18,682 nucleotides of DNA from an uncultured Roseburia sp. (GCA_900548205.1 URJS01000046.1:1-18682), one strand, 5' to 3'. Shown: positions 7,422-14,688, counted from the stretch's first letter. The notes: generated by a model not told the origin, from the sequence alone. Numbers and translations are program-made.

Positions 7422-7430
7422 ATTGTACCA
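7422..7430 (-). promoter_or_regulatory. extended -10 promoter for the 158-residue gene
   Basis: TGGTACAAT (7430-7422, minus strand), an extended -10 one mismatch from consensus, about 35 nt before the start codon. No clear -35 box. Confidence 0.4.
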
Positions 7431-7550
7431 TAAAGCTATCAACAATTCTACCTCCGGTTGGATGAAATTTCCTTTGAATTCCCAATTTATCATCATTACC
7501 CCCGCCGAACCTCTCTCATAATTCTTTGGCTTTTCATTCTTTATAGCAGC

Positions 7551-7604
7551 AAAAAGGAAGCCGCCGCACAGACAGATTCCTCATCTGCCCGTGCAGCAGC
7601 TTCC
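7551..7604 (-). terminator. asnS terminator
   Basis: A long imperfect hairpin: GGAAGC (7604-7599) with GCTTCC (7561-7556), inner arms GCAC/GTGC and CAGAT/ATCTG, followed by TTTTT (7555-7551) on the minus strand. It begins 30 nt after the asnS stop. Confidence 0.85.
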
Positions 7605-7633
7605 GCTTACACATTTCCTGCCACAGGATTTTC

Positions 7634-9025
7634 CTATAGCTCACAATTATTTACAGTTCTCGGGAACGGGATGACGTCGCGGATATTTGACATACCGGTC
7701 AGGTACATCACGCAGCGCTCAAAGCCCAGTCCAAAGCCCGCATGTCTGGCGGAGCCGTATTTGCGCAGATCCATATAAAAGCCATAATCTTCCTCATTTA
7801 AACCAAGCTCTCTGATCCTTTCCAGAAGCTTCTCATAGTCATCCTCTCTCTGGCTTCCTCCAATAATCTCACCGATACCCGGCACGAGACAATCCACGGC
7901 AGCTACCGTCTTTCCGTCCTCGTTCAGCTTCATATAAAACGCCTTGATCTCCTTTGGATAATCCGTCACAAACACCGGACGCTTAAAGACCTCCTCGGTC
8001 AGATACCGCTCATGCTCGGTCTGCAGATCCATTCCCCACGAAACCTTATACTCAAATTTGGCGTTATTCTTCTCCAGAATTTCAATCGCCTCCGTATAGG
8101 TCACACGGGCAAACTCAGAGGTTGCCACATGATGCAGACGCTCCAGAAGTCCCTTATCAATAAAATTATTGAAAAACGCCATTTCTTCCGGCGCATGCTC
8201 TAATACATAATTGATGATGTATTTCAGCATACTCTCTGCTAGGATCATATCGTCGTTCAGATCCGCGAACGCGATTTCCGGCTCAATCATCCAAAATTCC
8301 GCCGCATGACGCGTTGTATTGGAATTTTCCGCGCGGAAGGTAGGTCCGAAGGTATAAATATTTTTAAACGCCATCGCATACGTCTCGCCGTTTAGCTGAC
8401 CGCTTACCGTCAGATTTGTGGGCTTTCCAAAAAAGTCGCCGCTGTAATCCACGCTGCCGTCCGCGCTCTTTGGCACATTGGCAAGGTCCATCGTCGTTAC
8501 CTGAAACATCTCTCCGGCTCCCTCGCAGTCGCTCCCCGTGATGATCGGCGTATGCACATAGACAAAATCACGCTCCTGAAAAAACTTATGGATCGCATAG
8601 GCAATCAGCGAGCGCACGCGGAACACTGCCTCAAATGTATTCGTACGCGGTCTTAAATGGGAAATCGTTCTTAAATATTCAAAGCTGTGCTTCTTCTTCT
8701 GCAGCGGATAATCCGGTGTTGACATCCCCTCGATCATGATCTGCTCCGCCTGGATCTCAAACGGCTGCTTCATCTGCGGCGTCTCCACCAGCTTTCCCGT
8801 CACAAGAATCGCCGCTCCGACATTGAGCTTTTCCACATCCTCAAAATTTTCCAACACATCGGAAAACACTACCTGCACCGGCTCAAAAAATGTACCGTCA
8901 TTTACTACAATAAATCCAAAATTCTTAGAATTTCGGATGCTTCTGACCCATCCTCCAATACTCACAGTCTGATCCAGATATGTTTCCTTCTGACGAAATA
9001 AATCCCTGATATTTACCAAATCCAT
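7634..9025 (-). CDS. asnS: asparagine--tRNA ligase
   Basis: Charges tRNA-Asn with asparagine in the cytosol; class IIb aminoacyl-tRNA synthetase. The 463 residues are the usual length. An N-terminal OB-fold anticodon-binding domain comes first (VSIGGWVRSIRNSKNFGFI, about residues 20-45), then the class II core: motif 2 as FRAENSNTTRHAAEFWMIEP and motif 3 as GFGLGFERCVMYLTGM near the end. The sequence IRDVIPFPR is typical of AsnRS rather than AspRS. The frame is open to 9037, but the ATG at 9025 (MDLVNIRDLF) has GGAGG 5 nt upstream, lying over the upstream ATG, and matches family starts. Its own promoter and terminator make it monocistronic. The leader of about 60 nt is too short for a T-box. 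Confidence 0.97.
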   Translation of the reverse strand: MDLVNIRDLFRQKETYLDQTVSIGGWVRSIRNSKNFGFIVVNDGTFFEPVQVVFSDVLENFEDVEKLNVGAAILVTGKLVETPQMKQPFEIQAEQIMIEGMSTPDYPLQKKKHSFEYLRTISHLRPRTNTFEAVFRVRSLIAYAIHKFFQERDFVYVHTPIITGSDCEGAGEMFQVTTMDLANVPKSADGSVDYSGDFFGKPTNLTVSGQLNGETYAMAFKNIYTFGPTFRAENSNTTRHAAEFWMIEPEIAFADLNDDMILAESMLKYIINYVLEHAPEEMAFFNNFIDKGLLERLHHVATSEFARVTYTEAIEILEKNNAKFEYKVSWGMDLQTEHERYLTEEVFKRPVFVTDYPKEIKAFYMKLNEDGKTVAAVDCLVPGIGEIIGGSQREDDYEKLLERIRELGLNEEDYGFYMDLRKYGSARHAGFGLGFERCVMYLTGMSNIRDVIPFPRTVNNCEL

Positions 9026-9050
9026 ACGTTCCTCCATTCTGCGCTCCCCG

Positions 9051-9067
9051 TCCCGCTCATCACGGGA
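9051..9067 (-). promoter_or_regulatory. small hairpin in the asnS leader
   Basis: TCCCG (9067-9063) and CGGGA (9055-9051) pair around a 7-nt loop, between the asnS promoter and its ribosome binding site. No U run follows. It may only stabilise the message. Confidence 0.3.
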
Positions 9068-9090
9068 ACAGCGTCTGCTTTAATTAAGAT

Positions 9091-9119
9091 ATTTTATCCA
9101 GACTGCAAGAAAAAGTCAA
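9091..9119 (-). promoter_or_regulatory. asnS sigma-A promoter
   Basis: TTGACT (9119-9114), 17-bp spacer, TAAAAT (9096-9091) on the minus strand, close to consensus. The -35 lies only 9 nt beyond the end of the next gene upstream (9128). Confidence 0.8.
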
Positions 9120-9127
9120 TGCCAATC

Positions 9128-10366
9128 TTACGGAAGCTCTGTTTCTCCTACCGTCTCCGTACCTTCTTCGCTCTCTGCCAGTGTCGGATCGACCGTCACG
9201 CTTGTTTTTTCCAACACCTTTTCCAGCGCTAAGTCATACAGGTACAGCTCCTTAAAATACCTCGCTCCATATTCCGCGTCTCCGTAGCCGTACAGCCCAT
9301 ACATCGCCTCCGGCGACTGGTATCCGCCGCCAGCCGCCATATCCTTCGCATAGGCCTCAAACTCGGCGTCATCTACTGTAAGCTTCATATCCTCTGCGAT
9401 CGCGTCCATCACAAGCTCCAGACGGATCGACTGCTCCATATTGTCCTTCCAGTAAGCCTCCATTTCCTCGACGGTCTTTCCCTCATAGGTGCTGATATAT
9501 TCCTCTAACTTACTCTCATCTCCGCCGCAGTAATACATAATGTACTGATTCTTATAGTCGCTCACCCTCGCCGCCAGATAATCCTCCGGCACCTCTACCG
9601 TGCAGTTGTCGACAAGATAGGACTGCAGAGCCATATAGGTATCGCGCTGCTTGAAATATTCTGCCTGCTGCTCCAGAGAATCACGGACTACGCCGTACAT
9701 CTCATCGACAGTCTCTACCTGAAACTGCTCCTTTGCGAAAGCATCATCGACGTCCTCCAGCGTCATTTCTTTTTGGATGGAATTAACGGTAAAGGTAAAC
9801 ACAACCGCCTTTCCTGCAAGCTCCGCATTGCCGTAATCCTCCGGGAACGTCACGTCGCAGTCGATGACGTCACCGACGCTTGCCCCCTTTAGCCCCTCAG
9901 TAAAGCCTTCGATATAGCCCGTTCCTGTCACAGAAGCGTTCTTATAAACATCAATCTTCTGATTCTTCGCGCTTCCGCCCTCAAATGCCTCGCCGTCAAG
10001 CTTACCGACATAATCAACGTCTACAATATCGCCCTCCGCAATCGTCTTTTTATCAGGATCAGCTTTATAAAATGGTCCGTAATTTGTGAACATCTCCGCA
10101 AAGGTCGTCTTGACCTCCTCATCCTCTACCTCATAATCTCCGGTAATCGTAATCGAAACATTATTGTAATCGCATAATTTCACATAATCGCTGCCCTTTA
10201 GGTCAAAAGCACTGCTTGCCGCCGTTACGGTCTCCTCTGTCTCTGTTCCCCCGACAGACTCCGTCTCCGTACCTTCCACTGTACTGTTATTTTCTTTTGC
10301 ACCGCATCCTGCGGCTGATACTAAAAGCATCGCTCCAAGCATCAGCGCTACTACTCTTTTCTTCAT
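9128..10366 (-). CDS. trigger-factor-like FKBP-type peptidyl-prolyl isomerase lipoprotein
   Basis: A predicted extracytoplasmic foldase of 412 residues. The N-terminus MKKRVVALMLGAMLLVSAAGC is a lipoprotein signal with the lipidated cysteine at 21. A Thr/Glu-rich linker (22-52) follows, then an FKBP-type isomerase domain at about 112-198 (GDIVDVDYVGKLDGEAFEGG, YIEGFTEGLKGASVGD, VTFPEDYGN), then a helical region to about 390 like the C-terminal chaperone domain of trigger factor, and an acidic tail. The ribosome-binding N-domain of cytosolic trigger factor is absent, as expected for a surface protein. The frame is open to 10462, but the ATG at 10366 starts exactly at the signal peptide and has AAGGAAG upstream. 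It is probably the PrsA-like folding helper for secreted proteins; substrates unknown. Confidence 0.88.
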   Translation of the reverse strand: MKKRVVALMLGAMLLVSAAGCGAKENNSTVEGTETESVGGTETEETVTAASSAFDLKGSDYVKLCDYNNVSITITGDYEVEDEEVKTTFAEMFTNYGPFYKADPDKKTIAEGDIVDVDYVGKLDGEAFEGGSAKNQKIDVYKNASVTGTGYIEGFTEGLKGASVGDVIDCDVTFPEDYGNAELAGKAVVFTFTVNSIQKEMTLEDVDDAFAKEQFQVETVDEMYGVVRDSLEQQAEYFKQRDTYMALQSYLVDNCTVEVPEDYLAARVSDYKNQYIMYYCGGDESKLEEYISTYEGKTVEEMEAYWKDNMEQSIRLELVMDAIAEDMKLTVDDAEFEAYAKDMAAGGGYQSPEAMYGLYGYGDAEYGARYFKELYLYDLALEKVLEKTSVTVDPTLAESEEGTETVGETELP

Positions 10367-10390
10367 AATTGCTTCCTTTCTATGCTTTCT

Positions 10391-10407
10391 GGCAAAAGGC
10401 TTTTGCC
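10391..10407. promoter_or_regulatory. 7-bp perfect inverted repeat in the lipoprotein leader
   Basis: GGCAAAA (10391-10397) and TTTTGCC (10401-10407) with a 3-nt loop, between the presumed promoter and ribosome binding site of the lipoprotein gene. It can be an RNA hairpin or an operator. Confidence 0.4.
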
Positions 10408-10420
10408 GTTTAACCTTACT

Positions 10421-10429
10421 AACATACCA
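10421..10429 (-). promoter_or_regulatory. possible promoter of the lipoprotein gene
   Basis: TGGTATGTT (10429-10421, minus strand) is an extended -10-like element about 55 nt before the ATG; the -35 region is only a T tract. Confidence 0.4.
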
Positions 10430-10488
10430 CAGTTTTCTCGAAAAAAAAAGACATGCGTCCAAAGTTTCACAAATGTTTCAATCCTTGA

Positions 10489-10517
10489 TTGCTTTTTCCT
10501 ATTATAAATGCTACAAT
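10489..10517 (+). promoter_or_regulatory. promoter of the plus-strand membrane protein gene
   Basis: TTGCTT (10489-10494), 17-bp spacer ending in TGC, TACAAT (10512-10517): an extended -10 promoter with a reasonable -35. It fires away from the lipoprotein promoter. Confidence 0.7.
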
Positions 10518-10550
10518 TAGAAACGAATTTATTTTAGGGAGGATTTCATC

Positions 10551-11045
10551 ATGAACACTTTAACCATTGTCCTACTGGTTATTCTCGCCATCATGATCAT
10601 TGCTCTGGTGGTCTTATATTTTCTGGGCAAACGGGCAGAAAAGAAAAAAGCTGAGCAGGATGAACAGCTTGCCGCTGTTGCACAGACAGTCTCCATGCTG
10701 ATCATCGACAAAAAACGTATGCGGATCAAGGACTCCGGTCTCCCGCAGGCAGTCATTGACCAGACCCCCAAGCTGATGCGCCGTTCCAAGCTTCCAATCG
10801 TAAAAGCAAAGGTCGGACCAAGAGTGATGTCTCTGATCGCTGACGAATCAGTATTTGATCTCATCCCTTTAAAAAAAGAGGTAAAGGCAACCGTCAGCGG
10901 CATTTATATCACAAAGGTAACAGGCGTCAGAGGCGCACTGGAAAAGCCGCAGGGTAAGAAAAGCTGGCGCGCACGGTTAAAGGAAAAGGCAAGCAGCGCT
11001 GCTGCCGGTCTGGAAAAAGAAAAAAAATCAAAGAAATCAAAATAA
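10551..11045 (+). CDS. single-pass membrane protein with basic tail, unknown function
   Basis: The only confident plus-strand gene, 164 residues. Residues 4-25 form one membrane helix (IVLLVILAIMIIALVVLYFL), followed by a basic stretch (GKRAEKKKAEQ), so the bulk should be cytoplasmic. The central part, about 40-117, looks folded (SMLIIDKKRMRIKDSGLP, RSKLPIVKAKVGPRVMSLIA, VKATVSGIYITKVTGVRG). The end is lysine and alanine rich and probably disordered. The start has GGGAGG with 8-nt spacing. I do not recognise the family. Its own promoter (10489-10517) and the large terminator at 11149-11200 make it a separate unit, divergent from the foldase lipoprotein; the shared intergenic region hints at, but does not show, a link to the cell envelope. 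Confidence 0.88.
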   Translation: MNTLTIVLLVILAIMIIALVVLYFLGKRAEKKKAEQDEQLAAVAQTVSMLIIDKKRMRIKDSGLPQAVIDQTPKLMRRSKLPIVKAKVGPRVMSLIADESVFDLIPLKKEVKATVSGIYITKVTGVRGALEKPQGKKSWRARLKEKASSAAAGLEKEKKSKKSK

Positions 11046-11055
11046 TTTTCTCATA

Positions 11056-11142
11056 CATAGGAACACCTATGGGGAACGATCGCAGACAACGCTGCCGTTA
11101 TCTGCTGTTAAAACAACGAGCGACACGCTTCGCGAGCCGCTC
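11056..11142. repeat. noncoding block with two small hairpins, possible repeat remnant
   Basis: CATAGG/CCTATG (11056-11061 with 11066-11071) and GAGCG/CGCTC (11118-11122 with 11138-11142) lie between the membrane protein gene and its terminator. No ORF is evident. The TTATGTCA just after the second hairpin recalls the arms of the palindrome at 35-79. Confidence 0.35.
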
Positions 11143-11148
11143 TTATGT

Positions 11149-11200
11149 CAATAAGAAAACTCCCGTTAAGCCGCCGCGCTTAACGGGAGTTTTCTTATTG
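11149..11200. terminator. bidirectional terminator with 23-bp perfect stem
   Basis: Bases 11149-11171 pair perfectly with 11178-11200 around a 6-nt loop. The GC core CTCCCGTTAAGC is flanked by AAGAAAA/TTTTCTT, giving U-rich tails both ways. It ends one base from the ilvE stop codon and serves both convergent genes. Confidence 0.93.
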
Positions 11201-11201
11201 C

Positions 11202-12272
11202 TTATACGGATATGACCGGAACCGTCCACCCATAGGGATCGGCAATCCTTCCCCACTGGATGCCTGTCAATGTATCATAGAGGCGCTGCGTGAGCGCTCC
11301 GATCTTAAAGTCATGGATCGTCACGACGTCGTCCCGATAACGAAGCTCCCCCACCGGAGAGATCACGGCTGCCGTACCCGTGCCAAATACCTCCTCCAAT
11401 GTGCCGTCATGACCTGCCCGCATCAGCTCATCAATGGAGATGCGCTCCTCATGTACCGGATAGCCCCATTCTCTTAACAGATAAAGCATCGAATCTCTCG
11501 TTACGCCTGGCAGAACAGTTCCGTCGATCGGCGCCGTATAGATCTCGCCGGAAATTTTAAACATAATATTCATCGTCCCGACTTCCTCTACATATTTCCG
11601 GTGCTCGCCATCCAGCCAGAGTACCTGCGAATAGCCAAGCTTTTCTGCTTTTACCTGTCCTAAAATAGAGCCTGCATAGTTGCCGCCGCATTTTGTAAAG
11701 CCCGTCCCGCCCTTCACCGCACGGACCAGCTCATCCTCTACCAGAATACGAACCGGATTGATGCCCTCTGCGTAATAAGCGCCTACCGGACAGCAAATGA
11801 TCATAAACCGATAGGAGGTCGCCATATGCACGCCAAGCGCAGACTCTGTCGCAAACATAAAGGGACGAATATAAAGAGAGGTCTCCGGCTCAGACGGAAC
11901 CCAGTCCGCCTCCACCTTCACAAGCGCCTTGACCGCCTCCACAAACATTTCTGCCGGAAGCTTTGGCATACAAAGTCTCTCATTGGAACGCATCATGCGC
12001 TCCGCATTCATTTCCGGACGGAACAGCTGAATCCTTCCCTCCGCCGTGCGGTATGCCTTCATTCCCTCAAAGGTCTCCTGCGCATAGTGCAGCGTTACAC
12101 AGGCAGGGTCTAAGGTGATCGGCGCATACGGTTCAATCCTCGCGTCCTTCCAGCCCTCCTCCTTCGTCCAATCCATCACAAACATATAGTCTGTCATGTA
12201 TTTCCCGAAGCCAAGCTGTTTTTGATCCGGCTTTTCCTTTAAAATCTCTCTCTTTATAAATCTAATATCCAT
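11202..12272 (-). CDS. ilvE: branched-chain amino acid aminotransferase
   Basis: PLP enzyme of fold type IV performing the last step of leucine, isoleucine and valine synthesis, with glutamate as amino donor, and the first step of their breakdown. 356 residues, of the longer IlvE form that resembles the eukaryotic BCAT. The PLP lysine is K194 in GTGFTKCGGNYAGS; other marks are LHYAQETFEGMKAYR (about 61-75), LYIRPFMFAT, GTMNIMFKI and TVLPGVTRDS. Start at 12272 with AAAGGA about 11 nt upstream, a little far; no better ATG is near. A near-consensus promoter at 12303-12331 gives a leader of only about 25 nt, so neither a T-box nor a leader peptide controls it here. No other branched-chain synthesis gene is adjacent. 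Confidence 0.96.
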   Translation of the reverse strand: MDIRFIKREILKEKPDQKQLGFGKYMTDYMFVMDWTKEEGWKDARIEPYAPITLDPACVTLHYAQETFEGMKAYRTAEGRIQLFRPEMNAERMMRSNERLCMPKLPAEMFVEAVKALVKVEADWVPSEPETSLYIRPFMFATESALGVHMATSYRFMIICCPVGAYYAEGINPVRILVEDELVRAVKGGTGFTKCGGNYAGSILGQVKAEKLGYSQVLWLDGEHRKYVEEVGTMNIMFKISGEIYTAPIDGTVLPGVTRDSMLYLLREWGYPVHEERISIDELMRAGHDGTLEEVFGTGTAAVISPVGELRYRDDVVTIHDFKIGALTQRLYDTLTGIQWGRIADPYGWTVPVISV

Positions 12273-12302
12273 CCCAACACCCGTCCTTTCCTTCTGCTCC
12301 CC

Positions 12303-12331
12303 ATTATGCTACCGATCCTTTTGGGTGTCAA
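12303..12331 (-). promoter_or_regulatory. ilvE sigma-A promoter
   Basis: Perfect TTGACA (12331-12326), 17-bp spacer, CATAAT (12308-12303) on the minus strand. Confidence 0.85.
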
Positions 12332-12393
12332 GATTATTCCGTGGGCTTATATTCTTCATAATCAGGGATTATTCTCGCTTTCTTTATCCTACG

Positions 12394-12927
12394 CTATTCT
12401 GCCAGCACCTTTTTTAATGGGATCCAAAGAACAAACGCATAGACGCTTCCGATCAGCGCCGTGATCAGCTGTGTTACGGAAAAGGTTGCCTGAAAGACCG
12501 CCATTTTCGCCTCCATTGCTGCAGGGATCAGATTGGGAATCAGGATCATCGAGATCACTACCCCCATAAAGAGCGCCTTTGCCGCGGTACCCGCAGCCAT
12601 TCCCCCGATGATTCCGATATTCTCCCGATTCTTTCTGTAAAACAGTCCCACACTGAGCACAAGCAGCGCATTTCCCACCATAATACAAGGAATGATCGCG
12701 GGAATCGCCGACATGATCGGACTTCCCGCAATCAGGAATGCCGTTACCGGCGTAATGACGGCAAGGATCATGCCGCAGCCGATTCCCACGCTTAAAACTG
12801 CAAGAATCAGACAGGTGTTGATGATCGGTCCAGTAATATACACGCTCAGGCTTTTAAAAAACTGACTGGCAATAGAGATTGCCAAAAGCACAGCCGTAAT
12901 TGTGATTTGCTTTGTTGTAACTTTCAT
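12394..12927 (-). CDS. ECF transporter S component (substrate-binding membrane subunit)
   Basis: A 177-residue integral membrane protein with about six helices. The opening KQITITAVLLAISIASQFFK, a short amphipathic loop (SVYITGPIIN), glycine-rich helices (VGIGCGMILAVITPV) and a VWIPLKKVLAE end are typical of S components of energy-coupling-factor vitamin transporters, which bind a vitamin or metal and use a shared EcfAA'T module encoded elsewhere. The substrate cannot be told from sequence; I see no riboswitch that would reveal it. The start at 12927 has AAGGAGG with 5-6 nt spacing. Upstream are two direct ACTAACG copies that could bind a regulator. No strong terminator follows, so reading into ilvE is possible. 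Confidence 0.72.
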   Translation of the reverse strand: MKVTTKQITITAVLLAISIASQFFKSLSVYITGPIINTCLILAVLSVGIGCGMILAVITPVTAFLIAGSPIMSAIPAIIPCIMVGNALLVLSVGLFYRKNRENIGIIGGMAAGTAAKALFMGVVISMILIPNLIPAAMEAKMAVFQATFSVTQLITALIGSVYAFVLWIPLKKVLAE

Positions 12928-12967
12928 TGCTTCCTCCTTCTTGGCAGACCTTCTCTTTTGTTTTCAT

Positions 12968-12994
12968 ACTAACGCATGTTTGTCTGCACTAACG
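12968..12994. promoter_or_regulatory. direct repeat ACTAACG x2, 20 bp apart, upstream of the ECF gene
   Basis: ACTAACG occurs at 12968-12974 and 12988-12994, in phase by about two helical turns, 40-67 bp before the ECF S component start. It may be a binding site for a transcription regulator. No clear -10/-35 pair was assigned here. Confidence 0.4.
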
Positions 12995-13058
12995 AAAGCA
13001 TCGTAATACAACTTCTGCCTAAAATCAAGCATTTTCTGTCAGCTGTTCTTGTAAAATA

Positions 13059-14522
13059 TTAATCTCTTAAATTGACAACAGTCACCTTTAACCTTGACAT
13101 TGCTTCAATAGAATAACGGATGCCCTGCGTGCCCATACCGGAGGATTTCACACCCAAAAATGGGAAATGATCCGGTCCTCTTTCCGTCTTATTGTTCACC
13201 TGAACGGTACCTACCTCCAGCCTGTCGGCAATGTAGAAGGCGTCGTTGACATTCTCGGTAAATACCGAGCTTTGTAGACCATATTCGGATTGATTTGCTA
13301 TTTCGATCGCTTCATCCTTATCCTTGACCCTGATGATCGGGAGAACAGGTCCAAATGGTTCTTCCCATGCAAGCCGCATATCCAAAGTCACTTTATCAAA
13401 TAATGTTGGATAAACAAGACTTCCCTCTCTTGTTCCTCCCACAAGTAATGCGGCGCCTTTTTCCTTTGCTTCTGCAATCAGCTCCATCACAAAATCTGCG
13501 CTTTTTTCATTGATCAGCGGAACAACGTCAAGCGCTTCCGTTTCCATAGGATTACCGACTTTAAGTCCAGCCATTTTTTCTCTGAGCAGACTAACTAATC
13601 GATCTGCAACGCTGTCTACGACAAGCACTCGTTTTACAGCGGTGCATCGTTGACCCGAATAAGAAAACGCACCGGAAATTATGTTGGAAGCGGCATGCTC
13701 AAGGTCTGCATTTTCCAGAATGATGGCGGCGTCTTTTCCGCCAAGCTCCATAAGAAGCGGCGTCATCGTTGTAGCTTTGGAAATTCTCTGCCCAACCTCC
13801 GTGCTTCCGGTAAAATTGATAAAATTAATTTCTTTATGCGTAGTAATGTAATCTCCAATCTCGCTTCCCCTGCCCGTAACGGTGTTCAAAATGCCCTTTG
13901 GAAGTCCTGCCGCTTCAAAGATCCGCGCCAGATGAAGCCCGCAGAGCGTTCCCTGCGTCGCGCTCTTTAAAATGACTGCATTGCCGATCACTACGGCCGG
14001 CGCTATTTTGGACGCAGCCAGATTGACCGGATAATTAAATGGAGAAATGGCGAGAACAATTCCAAGCGGCTCTCTTTTTACAATAGAAATCTTATTGTTT
14101 TTAAAGCCCGGAAAGCTGTCGCCCGGTATACTCTCTCCTGACATATTCTTTGCGCTATCCGCCGAGAACCGGATAAAATCTGCGGTTCTTGAGATTTCTG
14201 AACGGCAGCTCTTTAAATCCTTGGCAATTTCCATCATCATGATCTTCGCCAGTTCTTCTACATGTTCTTCCAGAAGGTCTGCTGCTTTATACAGCACTTT
14301 GGCTCTCTCACTTGTCGTCTTGTTCTTCCATTCTACCTGTGCGGCTTTTGCATATGCGATAACCTCATCTACCTCCGCAGTGGTCATAGTCGGAACTCTG
14401 CCCAAAAACGACTGGTCTATCGGCGACTTTATTTCGATAAATTTACCGCTTGCGCTGTCTTTCCATTCGCCATTTACTAGATTTCTATATGACTGATCTT
14501 GGTCCTTTATCTTGCTAAACAA
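13059..14522 (-). CDS. gapN: NADP-dependent non-phosphorylating glyceraldehyde-3-phosphate dehydrogenase
   Basis: Oxidises glyceraldehyde 3-phosphate directly to 3-phosphoglycerate with NADP, bypassing ATP formation and supplying NADPH in the cytosol. 487 residues of the aldehyde dehydrogenase superfamily. The catalytic cysteine is C293 in YSGQRCTAVKRVL and the general base E259 in MELGGKD. The stretches LAISPFNYPVNLAASKIAPA, NTVTGRGSEIGDYI, LAWEEPFGPVLPIIRV and VNNKTERGPDHFPFLG closely follow the streptococcal GapN pattern, including the arginines around the phosphate site (R292 and the NKTERG arginine). The start is TTG at 14522: AAGGAGG lies 7 nt before it and no in-frame ATG is nearby. 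The promoter at 14582-14610 overlaps a palindrome. No clear terminator follows. Confidence 0.92.
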   Translation of the reverse strand: MFSKIKDQDQSYRNLVNGEWKDSASGKFIEIKSPIDQSFLGRVPTMTTAEVDEVIAYAKAAQVEWKNKTTSERAKVLYKAADLLEEHVEELAKIMMMEIAKDLKSCRSEISRTADFIRFSADSAKNMSGESIPGDSFPGFKNNKISIVKREPLGIVLAISPFNYPVNLAASKIAPAVVIGNAVILKSATQGTLCGLHLARIFEAAGLPKGILNTVTGRGSEIGDYITTHKEINFINFTGSTEVGQRISKATTMTPLLMELGGKDAAIILENADLEHAASNIISGAFSYSGQRCTAVKRVLVVDSVADRLVSLLREKMAGLKVGNPMETEALDVVPLINEKSADFVMELIAEAKEKGAALLVGGTREGSLVYPTLFDKVTLDMRLAWEEPFGPVLPIIRVKDKDEAIEIANQSEYGLQSSVFTENVNDAFYIADRLEVGTVQVNNKTERGPDHFPFLGVKSSGMGTQGIRYSIEAMSRLKVTVVNLRD

Positions 14523-14571
14523 TATACGTCCTCCTTCATAATAAAAATTTACAAGTAAAAAGTTTTTTCTA

Positions 14572-14685
14572 CTATTGCTTATATATAACAGTTATAGGTA
14601 TTCCTGTCAAGAATATCTGTCCGGGATGCTTGTAACTTTTTGCAAAAGCAACAGACCACAAAGCTTTCATCCCGACATCTGCCAT
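14572..14685 (-). CDS. possible 37-residue peptide directly after the histidine kinase
   Basis: ATG at 14685 lies 3 nt after the kinase TAG stop, and AGGAG (14698-14694), inside the last kinase codons, is 8 nt before it. The frame runs 37 codons to a TAG at 14572-14574, starting MADVGMKALWSVAFAKSYK and ending in a hydrophobic, weakly basic tail (LTGIPITVIYKQ). It has no cysteine, so it is not a usual thiolactone AgrD; a serine lactone is conceivable. Its 3' half lies on the gapN promoter (-35 and -10 at 14582-14610), so the frame may be fortuitous. A bulged stem CGGGATG/CATCCCG spans the 5' half. I know of no family for it. Confidence 0.3.
   Translation of the reverse strand: MADVGMKALWSVAFAKSYKHPGQIFLTGIPITVIYKQ
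14582..14610 (-). promoter_or_regulatory. gapN sigma-A promoter with overlapping palindrome
   Basis: Perfect TTGACA (14610-14605), 17-bp spacer ending TGT, TATATA (14587-14582) on the minus strand. The palindrome TATAAC-A-GTTATA (14584-14596) overlaps the -10 and the downstream spacer, the place where a repressor would block polymerase. Confidence 0.75.
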
Positions 14686-14688
14686 TTT

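Noticed and set aside
9026..9090. T-box riboswitch before asnS
   Set aside because: The leader from the mapped promoter is about 60 nt, far too short, and has no T-box sequence or terminator.
12273..12302. T-box or leader peptide before ilvE
   Set aside because: The near-consensus promoter leaves only about 25 nt of leader.
12358..12372. Terminator after the ECF gene
   Set aside because: The ATAATC/GATTAT hairpin is weak and has no T run on the minus strand.
14047..14496. 149-codon plus-strand ORF
   Set aside because: Antisense to gapN, whose motifs are intact; reads as a shadow frame.
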